From the NCBI GenBank assembly GCA_031260845.1, contig JAISKR010000126.1:1-6015 (forward strand): a DNA stretch of 6,015 nucleotides. Reading direction: 5' to 3'. Shown here piece after piece: positions 1 through 5,796 of the stretch (positions are counted from its first letter, which is position 1; every line of letters begins with the position of its first letter). The notes beneath the pieces are model-generated. The model saw only the letters and a list, made by a program, of their open reading frames with translations, did not search any database and was not told the origin of the DNA. The stretch is from Bacteroidales bacterium (GTDB lineage Bacteria > Bacteroidota > Bacteroidia > Bacteroidales > UBA4181). A program made the position numbers and the translations under genes.

Positions 1-251
1 TCGCGGATTTTGGAAGTGGCATGGCGTTCAAATGACAATCGGGCGTCGGTTTCGGACATACCGCAACCATTGTCGATCACCTGAATTTGCGTCCGCCCGG
101 CGTCTTTCAGATACACCCCGATTTGCGTAGCGCCCGCATCAATTGCATTTTCCACCAATTCTTTCAGCACGGATGCAGGTCGCTGTATCACCTCGCCTGC
201 GGCAATCTGGTTTGCCACCGAATCGGGAAGAAGTTTGATAATATCGGTCAT
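1..251 (-). CDS. mutL: DNA mismatch repair protein MutL, N-terminal 83 residues (truncated by window edge)
   Basis: MutL is the GHKL-family ATPase that couples MutS mismatch recognition to strand removal in the cytoplasm. The visible 83 residues are the start of the ATPase domain. [14 protein letters not shown] is at 8-21, the catalytic Glu and Mg-binding Asn lie in [12 protein letters not shown] at 30-41, the nucleotide-binding DNGCGM is at 60-65, and [10 protein letters not shown] ends the fragment. These motifs are diagnostic for MutL/MLH1/PMS. The start ATG (249-251) is well placed because the [14 protein letters not shown] block normally begins within about ten residues of the MutL N-terminus. 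That ATG overlaps the stop of the upstream small gene as ATGA, so the two are probably translationally coupled and share the promoter at 575-582. The linker and C-terminal domain lie outside the window, so endonuclease capability cannot be judged. Confidence 0.97.
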   Translation of the reverse strand, partial: MTDIIKLLPDSVANQIAAGEVIQRPASVLKELVENAIDAGATQIGVYLKDAGRTQIQVIDNGCGMSETDARLSFERHATSKIR

Positions 252-547
252 TTCGCCAACAGCATCACAAATTTGTCAATTCGGGGCAAAAGAATCATAA
301 AACCGGCAATCGCCGCCGCAATAATGACGCCCCAACGAATCACAGAACCTTTTTCCAATTGACTTTTATTTCTTGCCCGCTGGTCGTGCAGAAATCCTTT
401 TTGCAGATTTACGCGAGGCTTGCTCTTGTCGGCAGCAGCCGCCTCTTTCAGTTTTTCCAACTGCTCTTTCCGCTCGTCGTAATACAGAGGCATATAGTTG
501 AACGGACGCGGTTTGGGCATCTTGAACGGATTAAATAACATTGCCAT
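248..547 (-). CDS. small single-pass membrane protein encoded upstream of mutL, function unknown
   Basis: A 99-residue protein if started at the ATG at 547. A TTG at 553 and an ATG at 541 are alternatives; 547 lies about 30 bases after the -7 element at 575-582. The N-terminus is basic and aromatic ([20 protein letters not shown], 5-24), followed by a charged, probably helical stretch (about 25-40, EQLEKLKEA). Near the C-terminus is one hydrophobic segment (about 69-87, [19 protein letters not shown]) with a short tail. Lys and Arg on the N-terminal side suggest that the long N-terminal part stays in the cytoplasm. No catalytic motif is visible. From memory, short proteins with an NPFKxxxPRxFNYxPxYYD-like start occur next to mutL or OMP-assembly genes in Bacteroidota, but I cannot name the family. 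The stop overlaps the mutL start by 4 bases, so it is the first gene of that operon. Confidence 0.85.
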   Translation of the reverse strand: MAMLFNPFKMPKPRPFNYMPLYYDERKEQLEKLKEAAAADKSKPRVNLQKGFLHDQRARNKSQLEKGSVIRWGVIIAAAIAGFMILLPRIDKFVMLLAK

Positions 548-574
548 AATCAATTACATTTTAATCGTTTTCTG

Positions 575-582
575 CAAAGATA
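575..582 (-). promoter_or_regulatory. Bacteroidota -7 promoter element for the small-protein/mutL operon
   Basis: On the minus strand this reads TATCTTTG, an exact match to the TAnnTTTG consensus used by the primary sigma factor of Bacteroidota. It sits 27 bases before the ATG at 547. A TTTC at 604-607 (minus), 21 bases upstream, is a one-mismatch candidate for the -33 TTTG. The site supports a start near 541-553 for the small protein. Confidence 0.7.
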
Positions 583-666
583 GGTTTATTTCTTATAAAA
601 ATAGAAATGTTGCCATTCTTTTTTAACAAAAATTTACAATTACTGTTATCATGCAAAAATTATTAT

Positions 667-674
667 TACTTTTG
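667..674 (+). promoter_or_regulatory. Bacteroidota -7 promoter element for the first FKBP gene
   Basis: TACTTTTG matches TAnnTTTG exactly and lies 16 bases before the ATG at 691, predicting a very short leader. A TGTT at 644-647, 19 bases upstream, is an imperfect -33 candidate. Because the promoter lies inside the frame extension that begins at 607, it argues for the start at 691. It is divergent from the promoter at 575-582. Confidence 0.65.
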
Positions 675-690
675 CAAAAAATTTACAAGC

Positions 691-1365
691 ATGAGAGTTA
701 TTATAATTCTGTCATTTTTAGTATTTTCATTCAATGTGTCGGCACAAAACGCCCCCATCAAACTGAAAGACGGCAAGGATTCTTTGAGTTATGCATTGGG
801 AATCATGTTCGGGCAGAACATTAAATCCGGAGGTTTTGACCATATCAATGCCGATATTTTTGCCCGCACGGTGGAAAAAGTTCTTGCCAACGAAACTTTG
901 GCGCTCAATCAGGATGAAGCCAGCCGCATTGTGGACAAGACGTACCAGCAAAATCAAAAAATCAAAAACGAGCAAAACCTGAAAGCCGGACGGGATTTTC
1001 TTGCGACGAACAAATCGAAACCGGGTGTGGTGACGCTTTCCAGCGGTTTGCAGTACAAAGTGATGAAGATGGGAACAGGCGCCAAACCCTCGCTAAACGA
1101 CAAAGTGACTGTGCATTACCACGGCACTTTGATAGACGGCAGCATCTTCGACAGTTCGGTGGAACGCAACCAGCCGATTGAATTAACTGTCAGTCACGTG
1201 ATTCCGGGCTGGATAGAAGCGCTGCAAATGATGCCCGTAGGTTCCAAATGGATAGTGTATGTGCCGTTTGAACTGGCGTATGGCGCAAATCCACCGTCGG
1301 GCGTTCCTATTGAGCCTAATTCGGCGCTCATTTACGCAATAGAATTGCTCTCAATTAATAATTAG
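691..1365 (+). CDS. periplasmic FKBP-type peptidyl-prolyl cis-trans isomerase (FkpA/Mip-like)
   Basis: A 224-residue FKBP rotamase expected to speed prolyl isomerisation during folding of exported proteins. Residues 1-18 are a signal peptide (hydrophobic IIILSFLVFSFNV, cleavage after VSA, mature start QNAP). Residues about 25-110 match the helical FKBP_N dimerisation region (DSLSYALGIMFGQNI, then a charged helix). Residues about 112-221 are the FKBP catalytic domain. Visible pocket residues are Tyr143 (VHYHG), Phe153-Asp154 (IFDSS), Val170-Ile171 and Trp174 (HVIPGWIEAL) and Tyr197 (ELAYG). The position equal to human FKBP12 Phe99 appears to be Tyr215. All key positions are filled, so it should be active. 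The start at 691 is preferred to 607: the extra 28 residues would bury the signal peptide, and the promoter lies at 667-674. A paralogue follows 68 bases downstream. Confidence 0.93.
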   Translation: MRVIIILSFLVFSFNVSAQNAPIKLKDGKDSLSYALGIMFGQNIKSGGFDHINADIFARTVEKVLANETLALNQDEASRIVDKTYQQNQKIKNEQNLKAGRDFLATNKSKPGVVTLSSGLQYKVMKMGTGAKPSLNDKVTVHYHGTLIDGSIFDSSVERNQPIELTVSHVIPGWIEALQMMPVGSKWIVYVPFELAYGANPPSGVPIEPNSALIYAIELLSINN

Positions 1366-1398
1366 GATTTTTTAACAGTCAGTCTCAATAAATTATAG

Positions 1399-1406
1399 TA
1401 ATTTTG
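1399..1406 (+). promoter_or_regulatory. Bacteroidota -7 promoter element for the lipoprotein FKBP gene
   Basis: TAATTTTG is an exact TAnnTTTG match, 27 bases before the ATG at 1434. No convincing TTTG is present at the -33 position; the area around 1368-1380 is only T-rich. It suggests that the second FKBP can be transcribed on its own, although read-through from the first is possible because I see no terminator in the 68-base gap. Confidence 0.6.
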
Positions 1407-1433
1407 CGCCAAATTAAAAATAAAAAATCATAA

Positions 1434-2135
1434 ATGAAAAAGTTAACTTATTTTGCTATCATTTCACTGAGTGTGATAATTTTAGCGTCGTGTGGAAGCA
1501 AACCGAACTACAATGTACCTCTGAAAGCAGATGTAGATTCAGTCGGTTATTATCTTGGTTATTATCAATCTGTTTCCATGAAGGGAATAGGCGATGATGT
1601 GAATATCGACGCCATTGCCAAAGGATGGGCAGAAGGTCGGGTTGCCCCTGATAGCGTCCTTCAAGAAAAGATGCAACAGGCTCAGATGTATCTGAATCAG
1701 TATTTCCAAACCGTACAAGTCCGGAATGCTGAAAAAGGATTAAAGGAAGGTCAGGATTTTCTTGAAGCAAACAAGAAAAAACAAGGCATTGTCACCATGC
1801 CCAGCGGTTTGCAGTATCGTATCATCAAAGAAGGTACGGGTATCAAACCGGCAAGAGAGGACAATGTGGACGTGGTATATCACGGAACGCTCACTGACGG
1901 CACTGTTTTCGACAGTTCCAAAGAGCGTCAGGACACGGTTACGTTCCCTGTCGGCGGCGTTGTTCCGGGTTTCAGCGAAGCCTTAACCCTCATGCCCGAA
2001 GGTTCCATCTGGGAAGTATTTATCCCCGCAGAATTGGGTTATGGCGAAAATCCACGCGGCAAAATCAAAGCCAACAGCGTGTTGATTTTCGAACTCAACT
2101 TGGTGAAAGTTGCCAAAGCACCGGAAACAAAGTAA
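1434..2135 (+). CDS. FKBP-type peptidyl-prolyl cis-trans isomerase, lipoprotein
   Basis: A 233-residue FKBP with a type II (lipoprotein) signal. The hydrophobic stretch 5-17 ends in the lipobox LASC, giving lipidated Cys20. The next residues (GSKPNYN) lack the acidic surface-export signal described in Bacteroidota lipoproteins, so a periplasm-facing anchor is more likely than surface display. Residues about 30-112 are the FKBP_N region and about 115-226 the catalytic domain. Pocket residues are Tyr149 (VVYHG), Phe159-Asp160 (VFDSS), Tyr203 (LGYGEN) and Phe219 (LIFELN). The pocket-floor Trp of FKBP12 is replaced by Phe180 (VVPGFSEAL), whereas the upstream paralogue keeps Trp; activity may be altered but need not be lost. 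A short Lys-rich tail (KVAKAPETK) follows. The shared architecture and adjacency with the preceding gene suggest a tandem duplication. Confidence 0.93.
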   Translation: MKKLTYFAIISLSVIILASCGSKPNYNVPLKADVDSVGYYLGYYQSVSMKGIGDDVNIDAIAKGWAEGRVAPDSVLQEKMQQAQMYLNQYFQTVQVRNAEKGLKEGQDFLEANKKKQGIVTMPSGLQYRIIKEGTGIKPAREDNVDVVYHGTLTDGTVFDSSKERQDTVTFPVGGVVPGFSEALTLMPEGSIWEVFIPAELGYGENPRGKIKANSVLIFELNLVKVAKAPETK

Positions 2136-2167
2136 AATATTTTTTGAATAAATTTGATTGGTGAAAG

Positions 2168-2196
2168 AAAGGATTGTTCCGCAAGGGCAATCCTTT
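2168..2196. terminator. hairpin between convergent genes, probable bidirectional terminator
   Basis: AAAGGATTG (2168-2176) pairs perfectly with CAATCCTTT (2188-2196) around an 11-base loop that can partly extend by T-G and C-G pairs. On the plus strand it is followed by TATTTTTTC. On the minus strand it is followed by CTTTC repeats, a weaker U-tract. It lies 32 bases past the stop of the lipoprotein FKBP gene and just past the stop of the receptor gene. Termination is stronger by sequence on the plus strand. Confidence 0.7.
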
Positions 2197-2203
2197 TATT
2201 TTT

Positions 2204-4363
2204 TCAAAACGCAACGCTGATTTTCAGATTGAGTCTGCGAGCGGTCAGATAGTTGGGAATGGCAAACTGCTGGTTGACGCCTTCGAGATTGTTCACCACC
2301 TGCATCCAGAAATAGGAAATCGTATTGTTCGTGTCGAAGAGATTGAATACTTCCACATTGAGCGCCATCTGCCGGATGAACGAATGTGGTTTGTCCTTAA
2401 AAAACACTTTGCTCAAACCAATATCAACCCTGCGGTAAGCCGGCATCCGGAAAGACTTGTCGAAACGCGATTCGTCGGGATAACTGTACGGCAAGGCGGA
2501 GCCGTAGTTCAGATTTAAAAAGACGCGCCAAGTGGGAGCCATAGGGAAATAGTCCTGAAAAAACAGATTAAAATTGAACCACTGGTCGGAAGGCAGCGGA
2601 AAACTGCCGGCGCCATCGGCAGTAATATCTTCACGGGCGCGCATCAACGAAAGATTTACCCACGATTCGGCGTCTTTCACAAACTCGCCGTTCAGTTTGA
2701 CGTCCCAGCCGGTCACATAGCCCGAAGCCATATTTTCGCCTGCGTAGTAAATCCGCACATTTTCGAGCCGGTAAGGGATGAGTCGGCTCAATTGCTTGTA
2801 ATACAGTTCCGACGACAGTTTGAAAGGCTTTTCACCCATGTTGAACAGATAATTGCCGCCAATGATATAGTGCAATGACCGTTGCGCCTTGATATGAGTG
2901 TGCATCTGTCCGTTAATGTCGCGCATTTCGCGATAGGACGGCGGTTGTGCGTACATTCCCACCGCCAAATGACCGGACAGGCGGCTAAAATTGTACGGAC
3001 GAACGGTAGCCGAAACTCGCGGCGACCACAGGCTCTCGCCGTTGACGTCATTGTAATTGAAGCGCAAACCTGCCGTGACCGTCCATTGGGCTGTCGCGCC
3101 TGAAAGATGCTGCTGATACTGCAACCATGCAATGGCGCGTTGTATTTTCAGGTAATTGTCAGCCGTTCTGACGGCTTTGAGCGGTATCACCGTCCCGTCG
3201 TAAGGCACGGAATAGCCCGCAGAGTCAATCATCACCCACTCGTTGAGGCGATTGTCAGCCGTTTCCCGCTGAACGGCTACCGACCAGTCCAATGTTTTTC
3301 GACCTTCCTTAAATGTGCCGGTATGCGTCAACGAAAAATTGCCGGTGTTCAAATAATTACGGGCATGGCTCAACTCGCTGCCCACCCCCGGACGCATAAT
3401 GCTGTCGGAACGGTTGTTCTCCAGTTCGCTCAACCAGTAAGCGGATTCTATATCGAAGGTTTCCCTTTCGGCGGTCAGTCCTGCTGCGCCTGTCCATTTC
3501 AGCGTCCACCGGTCGGACGGGCGATGCGTCAACGTCAAAGCCCCCAAACCGCTGTTGTACGTGTCGAGTTCCATGCCGTCATAATAGACATTCAGTTGGT
3601 ACGATTCATACAAGGAACCGAAATTGGTAGTGCGGTGTTCAGGCTCGAAAAGATAGCGGTTGTTGTTGAAATTGACCAACATATCCACATCCCATCGGGG
3701 TGACATTTTGTACTGAAATAAACTCTGCACATCCACAAAACGAGGGTTGTAATTGCCCTGTGTGTCCAATGTACCCAACAGATATTTGGTGGTTTTGTAA
3801 CGCGCCCCAAGCAAATACGAAAACCTGTCCTTCACTAATCCTTCCACAGACGCCGCAGCGCCCAGCAAACTTGCGGAAGCACTGGCATGAAACGCGGTGG
3901 GCACGCGGTATTGCACATCCAACACCGATGACATCCTGTCGCCGTAGCAGGCGCCGAATCCGCCTGCCGAAAAATTGACGGAAGCCACCAAATCAGGATT
4001 GATGAAACTCAACCCTTCCTGCTGTCCCGACCGTATCAGCATCGGACGGTGTATTTCTATATTGTTGACATACACTAAGTTTTCATCGAAATTACCACCC
4101 CTGACCGAATACTGCGCACTCAGTTCATTGTTAGACGACGCCCCTGCCAAGGTTTTCAGCAACGCCTCAAAATTACCCGACGGATTGGGCAACTGCCGGA
4201 TATTACCCGTTTCAATGCGTTGCAAAGTCCCCGACTGTACCTGCAAACCTGTCACTGTCACCTCAGGAATACGATACACCGTGTCGGGCTGCTGCTGAGC
4301 CATTAAGCTGCCCGGACGCCACAACCACCACAAAACTACGCAAAAAGCGCAAATATCTTTCAT
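2204..4363 (-). CDS. TonB-dependent outer-membrane receptor (plug plus beta-barrel), ligand unknown
   Basis: A 719-residue receptor that should import a ligand across the outer membrane using TonB-ExbBD energy. Residues 1-22 are a signal peptide (cleavage probably after LMA). A TonB-box-like IPEVTVTG follows at 32-39. The plug domain spans about 45-150, with the typical YSVRGGNFDENLVYVNNIEI at 85-104 and FSAGGFGACYGDRMSSVLDV at 131-150. The rest (about 155-719) is rich in alternating aromatic strands typical of the barrel. It includes VEVFNLFD at 670-677 and the conserved end RRLNLKISVAF, with a terminal Phe that suits BAM assembly. It has no N-terminal carboxypeptidase-regulatory-like domain and no SusD partner beside it, and is shorter than typical SusC proteins (about 1000 residues). 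It is therefore not a standard polysaccharide-utilisation SusC. The ligand could be a metal chelate, a cobamide or a small glycan; nothing here decides. It is monocistronic: own promoter at 4383-4390, terminator hairpin downstream. Confidence 0.92.
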   Translation of the reverse strand: MKDICAFCVVLWWLWRPGSLMAQQQPDTVYRIPEVTVTGLQVQSGTLQRIETGNIRQLPNPSGNFEALLKTLAGASSNNELSAQYSVRGGNFDENLVYVNNIEIHRPMLIRSGQQEGLSFINPDLVASVNFSAGGFGACYGDRMSSVLDVQYRVPTAFHASASASLLGAAASVEGLVKDRFSYLLGARYKTTKYLLGTLDTQGNYNPRFVDVQSLFQYKMSPRWDVDMLVNFNNNRYLFEPEHRTTNFGSLYESYQLNVYYDGMELDTYNSGLGALTLTHRPSDRWTLKWTGAAGLTAERETFDIESAYWLSELENNRSDSIMRPGVGSELSHARNYLNTGNFSLTHTGTFKEGRKTLDWSVAVQRETADNRLNEWVMIDSAGYSVPYDGTVIPLKAVRTADNYLKIQRAIAWLQYQQHLSGATAQWTVTAGLRFNYNDVNGESLWSPRVSATVRPYNFSRLSGHLAVGMYAQPPSYREMRDINGQMHTHIKAQRSLHYIIGGNYLFNMGEKPFKLSSELYYKQLSRLIPYRLENVRIYYAGENMASGYVTGWDVKLNGEFVKDAESWVNLSLMRAREDITADGAGSFPLPSDQWFNFNLFFQDYFPMAPTWRVFLNLNYGSALPYSYPDESRFDKSFRMPAYRRVDIGLSKVFFKDKPHSFIRQMALNVEVFNLFDTNNTISYFWMQVVNNLEGVNQQFAIPNYLTARRLNLKISVAF

Positions 4364-4382
4364 GCAGATTTATTCTGAACGG

Positions 4383-4390
4383 CAAAGATA
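4383..4390 (-). promoter_or_regulatory. Bacteroidota -7 promoter element for the TonB-dependent receptor gene
   Basis: The minus strand reads TATCTTTG, an exact TAnnTTTG match 19 bases before the receptor ATG at 4363. The expected -33 position (about 4410-4415) falls inside the G/C stem of the neighbouring terminator hairpin and has no TTTG. The promoter may be weak, or dependent on an activator or extended -7 contacts. Confidence 0.65.
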
Positions 4391-4391
4391 T

Positions 4392-4420
4392 AAAAAAATC
4401 AATCCCCGCAGGGGTTGATT
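4392..4420 (-). terminator. intrinsic terminator, minus strand, directly upstream of the receptor promoter
   Basis: Read on the minus strand, AATCAACCCC (4420-4411), a TGC loop (4410-4408) and GGGGATTGATT (4407-4397) form a 10-bp stem with one bulged base, followed at once by a run of T (the A run at 4392-4398 on the plus strand). This is a textbook rho-independent terminator for transcripts coming from higher coordinates, that is from the cupin/URO-D operon and formerly from the degraded glycoside hydrolase gene. On the plus strand the tail is AAAAAATTT after GG, a poor terminator. Confidence 0.8.
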
Positions 4421-4470
4421 GGAAAAAATTTCGTAACACCGTTCACGGATTCGCAAATCTTTTTAAAACG

Positions 4471-4705
4471 CTATTTTAGCAGTCCTCGGATGGTTTCCAA
4501 ATTTATTTCAGCAACCGGATTGAACTTGTCCGACATCATGTATTGCTCAATGCTTCGCCTGAACTGGCGGGCGGCGGGGCGGTTGTCCAAGTCGGAGGCA
4601 AGTTCGGCGCTGCAAACCGGTATCTTTCCTGTGCCTGCTTTTGCCGAGTTTGCGGCTGGTGAACCAGTCGTCAAGCAGATGAACCACCGGACGATGATGC
4701 AGCAT
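4471..4705 (-). pseudogene. C-terminal relic of a glycoside hydrolase family 2 (beta-galactosidase-like) enzyme, frameshifted
   Basis: Two overlapping minus-strand reading frames together restore one conserved C-terminus. Upstream (about 4705-4645) the frame gives HHRPVVHLLDDWFTSRKLG. Downstream (about 4641-4474), in another frame, it gives GTGKIPVCSAELASDLDNRP, then AARQFRRSIEQYMMSDKFNP and ETIRGLLK with a TAG stop at 4471-4473. This order (RP-hydrophobic-DDWFxxRxLG, then GxGKxxVCSxxLxxDLxNRPAARQ, then a YMxSDxFxP end) is what I know from C-termini of GH2 enzymes of Bacteroidota. Between the two parts about five expected residues (LLFEA-like) are missing and the frame changes, as a 14-base deletion would cause. 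Nothing of the catalytic or sugar-binding domains is present. The relic starts just behind the URO-D-like gene, so the 5' part was removed. The left boundary of homology is uncertain by tens of bases. Not expected to yield a functional protein. Confidence 0.72.
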
Positions 4706-4746
4706 GAAATCGTGTAACAAACGATTGACTAAGCAATAACAAGTTT

Positions 4747-5796
4747 TTAAAGTTCTTGCAAATCTTCGTATTTTCCATACTCTCTTGCTGCCGAAATCAA
4801 GGCTTTGAAGTTTTCTTCGGGTGTATTTCTTCCAATGGCACAACCGGAACTGACAAACAAACCTTTTCCCTTGGTCGCTGCTATCACTTGTTTTACGGCT
4901 TCGGTTACTTCGGCGGGTGTTCCCAATACAAGCGGGTCGCTGGGGTCAACGTTACCCATTAACACGGTGCTTTCGGGTACTACCTTACGCGCTAATGCCA
5001 TATCCATTTGCCAATCTACTTCCAGTATTTTTGCACCGGTGCTGCCCATATCAGCCACAATATCGTTGGCACGTCCGCAAATGTGAATCGAGAAAGGAAT
5101 ACCATAATCTTGCACTTCTTTTGTGAGTGTGACTTCGGGTTGCAGCGCAAACTGACGGTATTGTTCCGGAGCTATCAGGTTGGGACCAGCCAACGAATCG
5201 CCAATGGAGGTGGCGTGTGCGCCTGCATCTTTTTGCGCTTTGGCAAAGGCGACGCTTGCTTTGCGGCAATATTCAAGCACATCGGCTATCAATTGCTCGT
5301 CTTCGGTAAGCAAGTCCATCATGAATTGCGTTGTGCCGCGCAATAAACAAGCGGTGCTAAACGGTCCCTGGTCGGCGCGCCCCATCACAAAAACATGGTC
5401 GCCGATCGCTTCTACCAAACGGTTAGTGGCTTCGAGCCATTCGCACAAGCGATAGGACTTCAGCGGGTCGGGTATTTCAAGTTCATAGACATCACGTAAA
5501 TCTTTGAGAACAGGTACACTTTCGTCCACGATGGCAGGATCATTGTCTCTAAATATCACTTTTGCACCGCATGCCTCGGCGATTGAGGCATCGTCAAAAT
5601 CTATGATACAGCCATCGTAGCCGTATTTTTCCTGCGAAATGCGGTGTGCTTCCGCCATCTTTTTACCATTTTTATTGATGTCGCCAATTTTGAAACCGGC
5701 TGTTTCTATGGCATACATAAAACTTTGGGGTACAACGGGCAGTGTATCGAACGGTTGACCGTTAAGTACTGCTAAACATCTTTCTAATGAATTCAT
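4747..5796 (-). CDS. uroporphyrinogen decarboxylase-family protein, probable cobamide-dependent methyltransferase (MtaA/MtbA/CmuA-like)
   Basis: A 349-residue URO-D-fold (TIM barrel) protein, full length for the family. The arginine-rich PVWxMRQAGRY signature of true HemE is absent: the equivalent N-terminal stretch reads FDTLPVVPQSFMYAIETAGF (16-35). It is therefore not expected to decarboxylate uroporphyrinogen. Instead it has His238-X-Cys240 (SIHICGRA) and Cys319 (SSGCAIGRNTP), matching the His-X-Cys-Xn-Cys zinc site with which MtaA/MtbA-type enzymes activate a thiol for methyl transfer from a corrinoid. The family-typical GNVDP turn is at 281-285 and IGDSLAGPNLIAPEQY at 198-213. A cytoplasmic methyl-transfer or demethylation role is inferred; the substrate is unknown. 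The start ATG overlaps the stop of the upstream cupin gene as ATGA, so the pair is translationally coupled. No terminator directly follows; the transcript probably runs through the GH2 relic to the hairpin at 4392-4420. Confidence 0.85.
   Translation of the reverse strand: MNSLERCLAVLNGQPFDTLPVVPQSFMYAIETAGFKIGDINKNGKKMAEAHRISQEKYGYDGCIIDFDDASIAEACGAKVIFRDNDPAIVDESVPVLKDLRDVYELEIPDPLKSYRLCEWLEATNRLVEAIGDHVFVMGRADQGPFSTACLLRGTTQFMMDLLTEDEQLIADVLEYCRKASVAFAKAQKDAGAHATSIGDSLAGPNLIAPEQYRQFALQPEVTLTKEVQDYGIPFSIHICGRANDIVADMGSTGAKILEVDWQMDMALARKVVPESTVLMGNVDPSDPLVLGTPAEVTEAVKQVIAATKGKGLFVSSGCAIGRNTPEENFKALISAAREYGKYEDLQEL

Noticed and set aside
607..690. N-terminal extension of the first FKBP from an ATG at 607
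   Set aside because: It would add 28 residues rich in Phe, Tyr, Lys and Asn before a clear signal peptide, and it spans the TAnnTTTG element at 667-674. The ATG at 691 fits promoter spacing and protein family.
2174..2518. 114-residue plus-strand open frame starting in the terminator hairpin
   Set aside because: It begins inside the hairpin and runs antisense to the receptor's conserved C-terminus. No independent support.
3107..3703. 198-residue open frame on the plus strand opposite the receptor gene
   Set aside because: It lies wholly antisense to a well-supported receptor gene. Its composition looks like a mirror of coding sequence and it has no recognisable domain, promoter element or conserved motif.
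4397..4420. The inverted repeat as an operator or recombination site
   Set aside because: The asymmetric bulge, 3-base loop and immediate T7 tract on the minus strand fit an intrinsic terminator better. No flanking repeats or recombinase gene are seen.
4471..4674. The 67-residue minus-strand frame as an independent small protein
   Set aside because: Its first residues (up to about AANSAK) are an out-of-frame reading of the WFTSRKLG part, and the rest is a GH2 C-terminus. It is better described as one piece of a pseudogene.
4415..4717. 100-residue plus-strand open frame across the gap between the receptor and URO-D-like genes
   Set aside because: The minus strand of the same stretch carries recognisable GH2 C-terminal motifs, which explain the open frame as a shadow of the relic. 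There is no promoter-like element ahead of it.
4747..5796. True uroporphyrinogen decarboxylase of haem synthesis (HemE)
   Set aside because: The HemE N-terminal signature PVWxMRQAGRY is missing and a zinc-type HXC...C pattern is present, so the haem-pathway role is unlikely.
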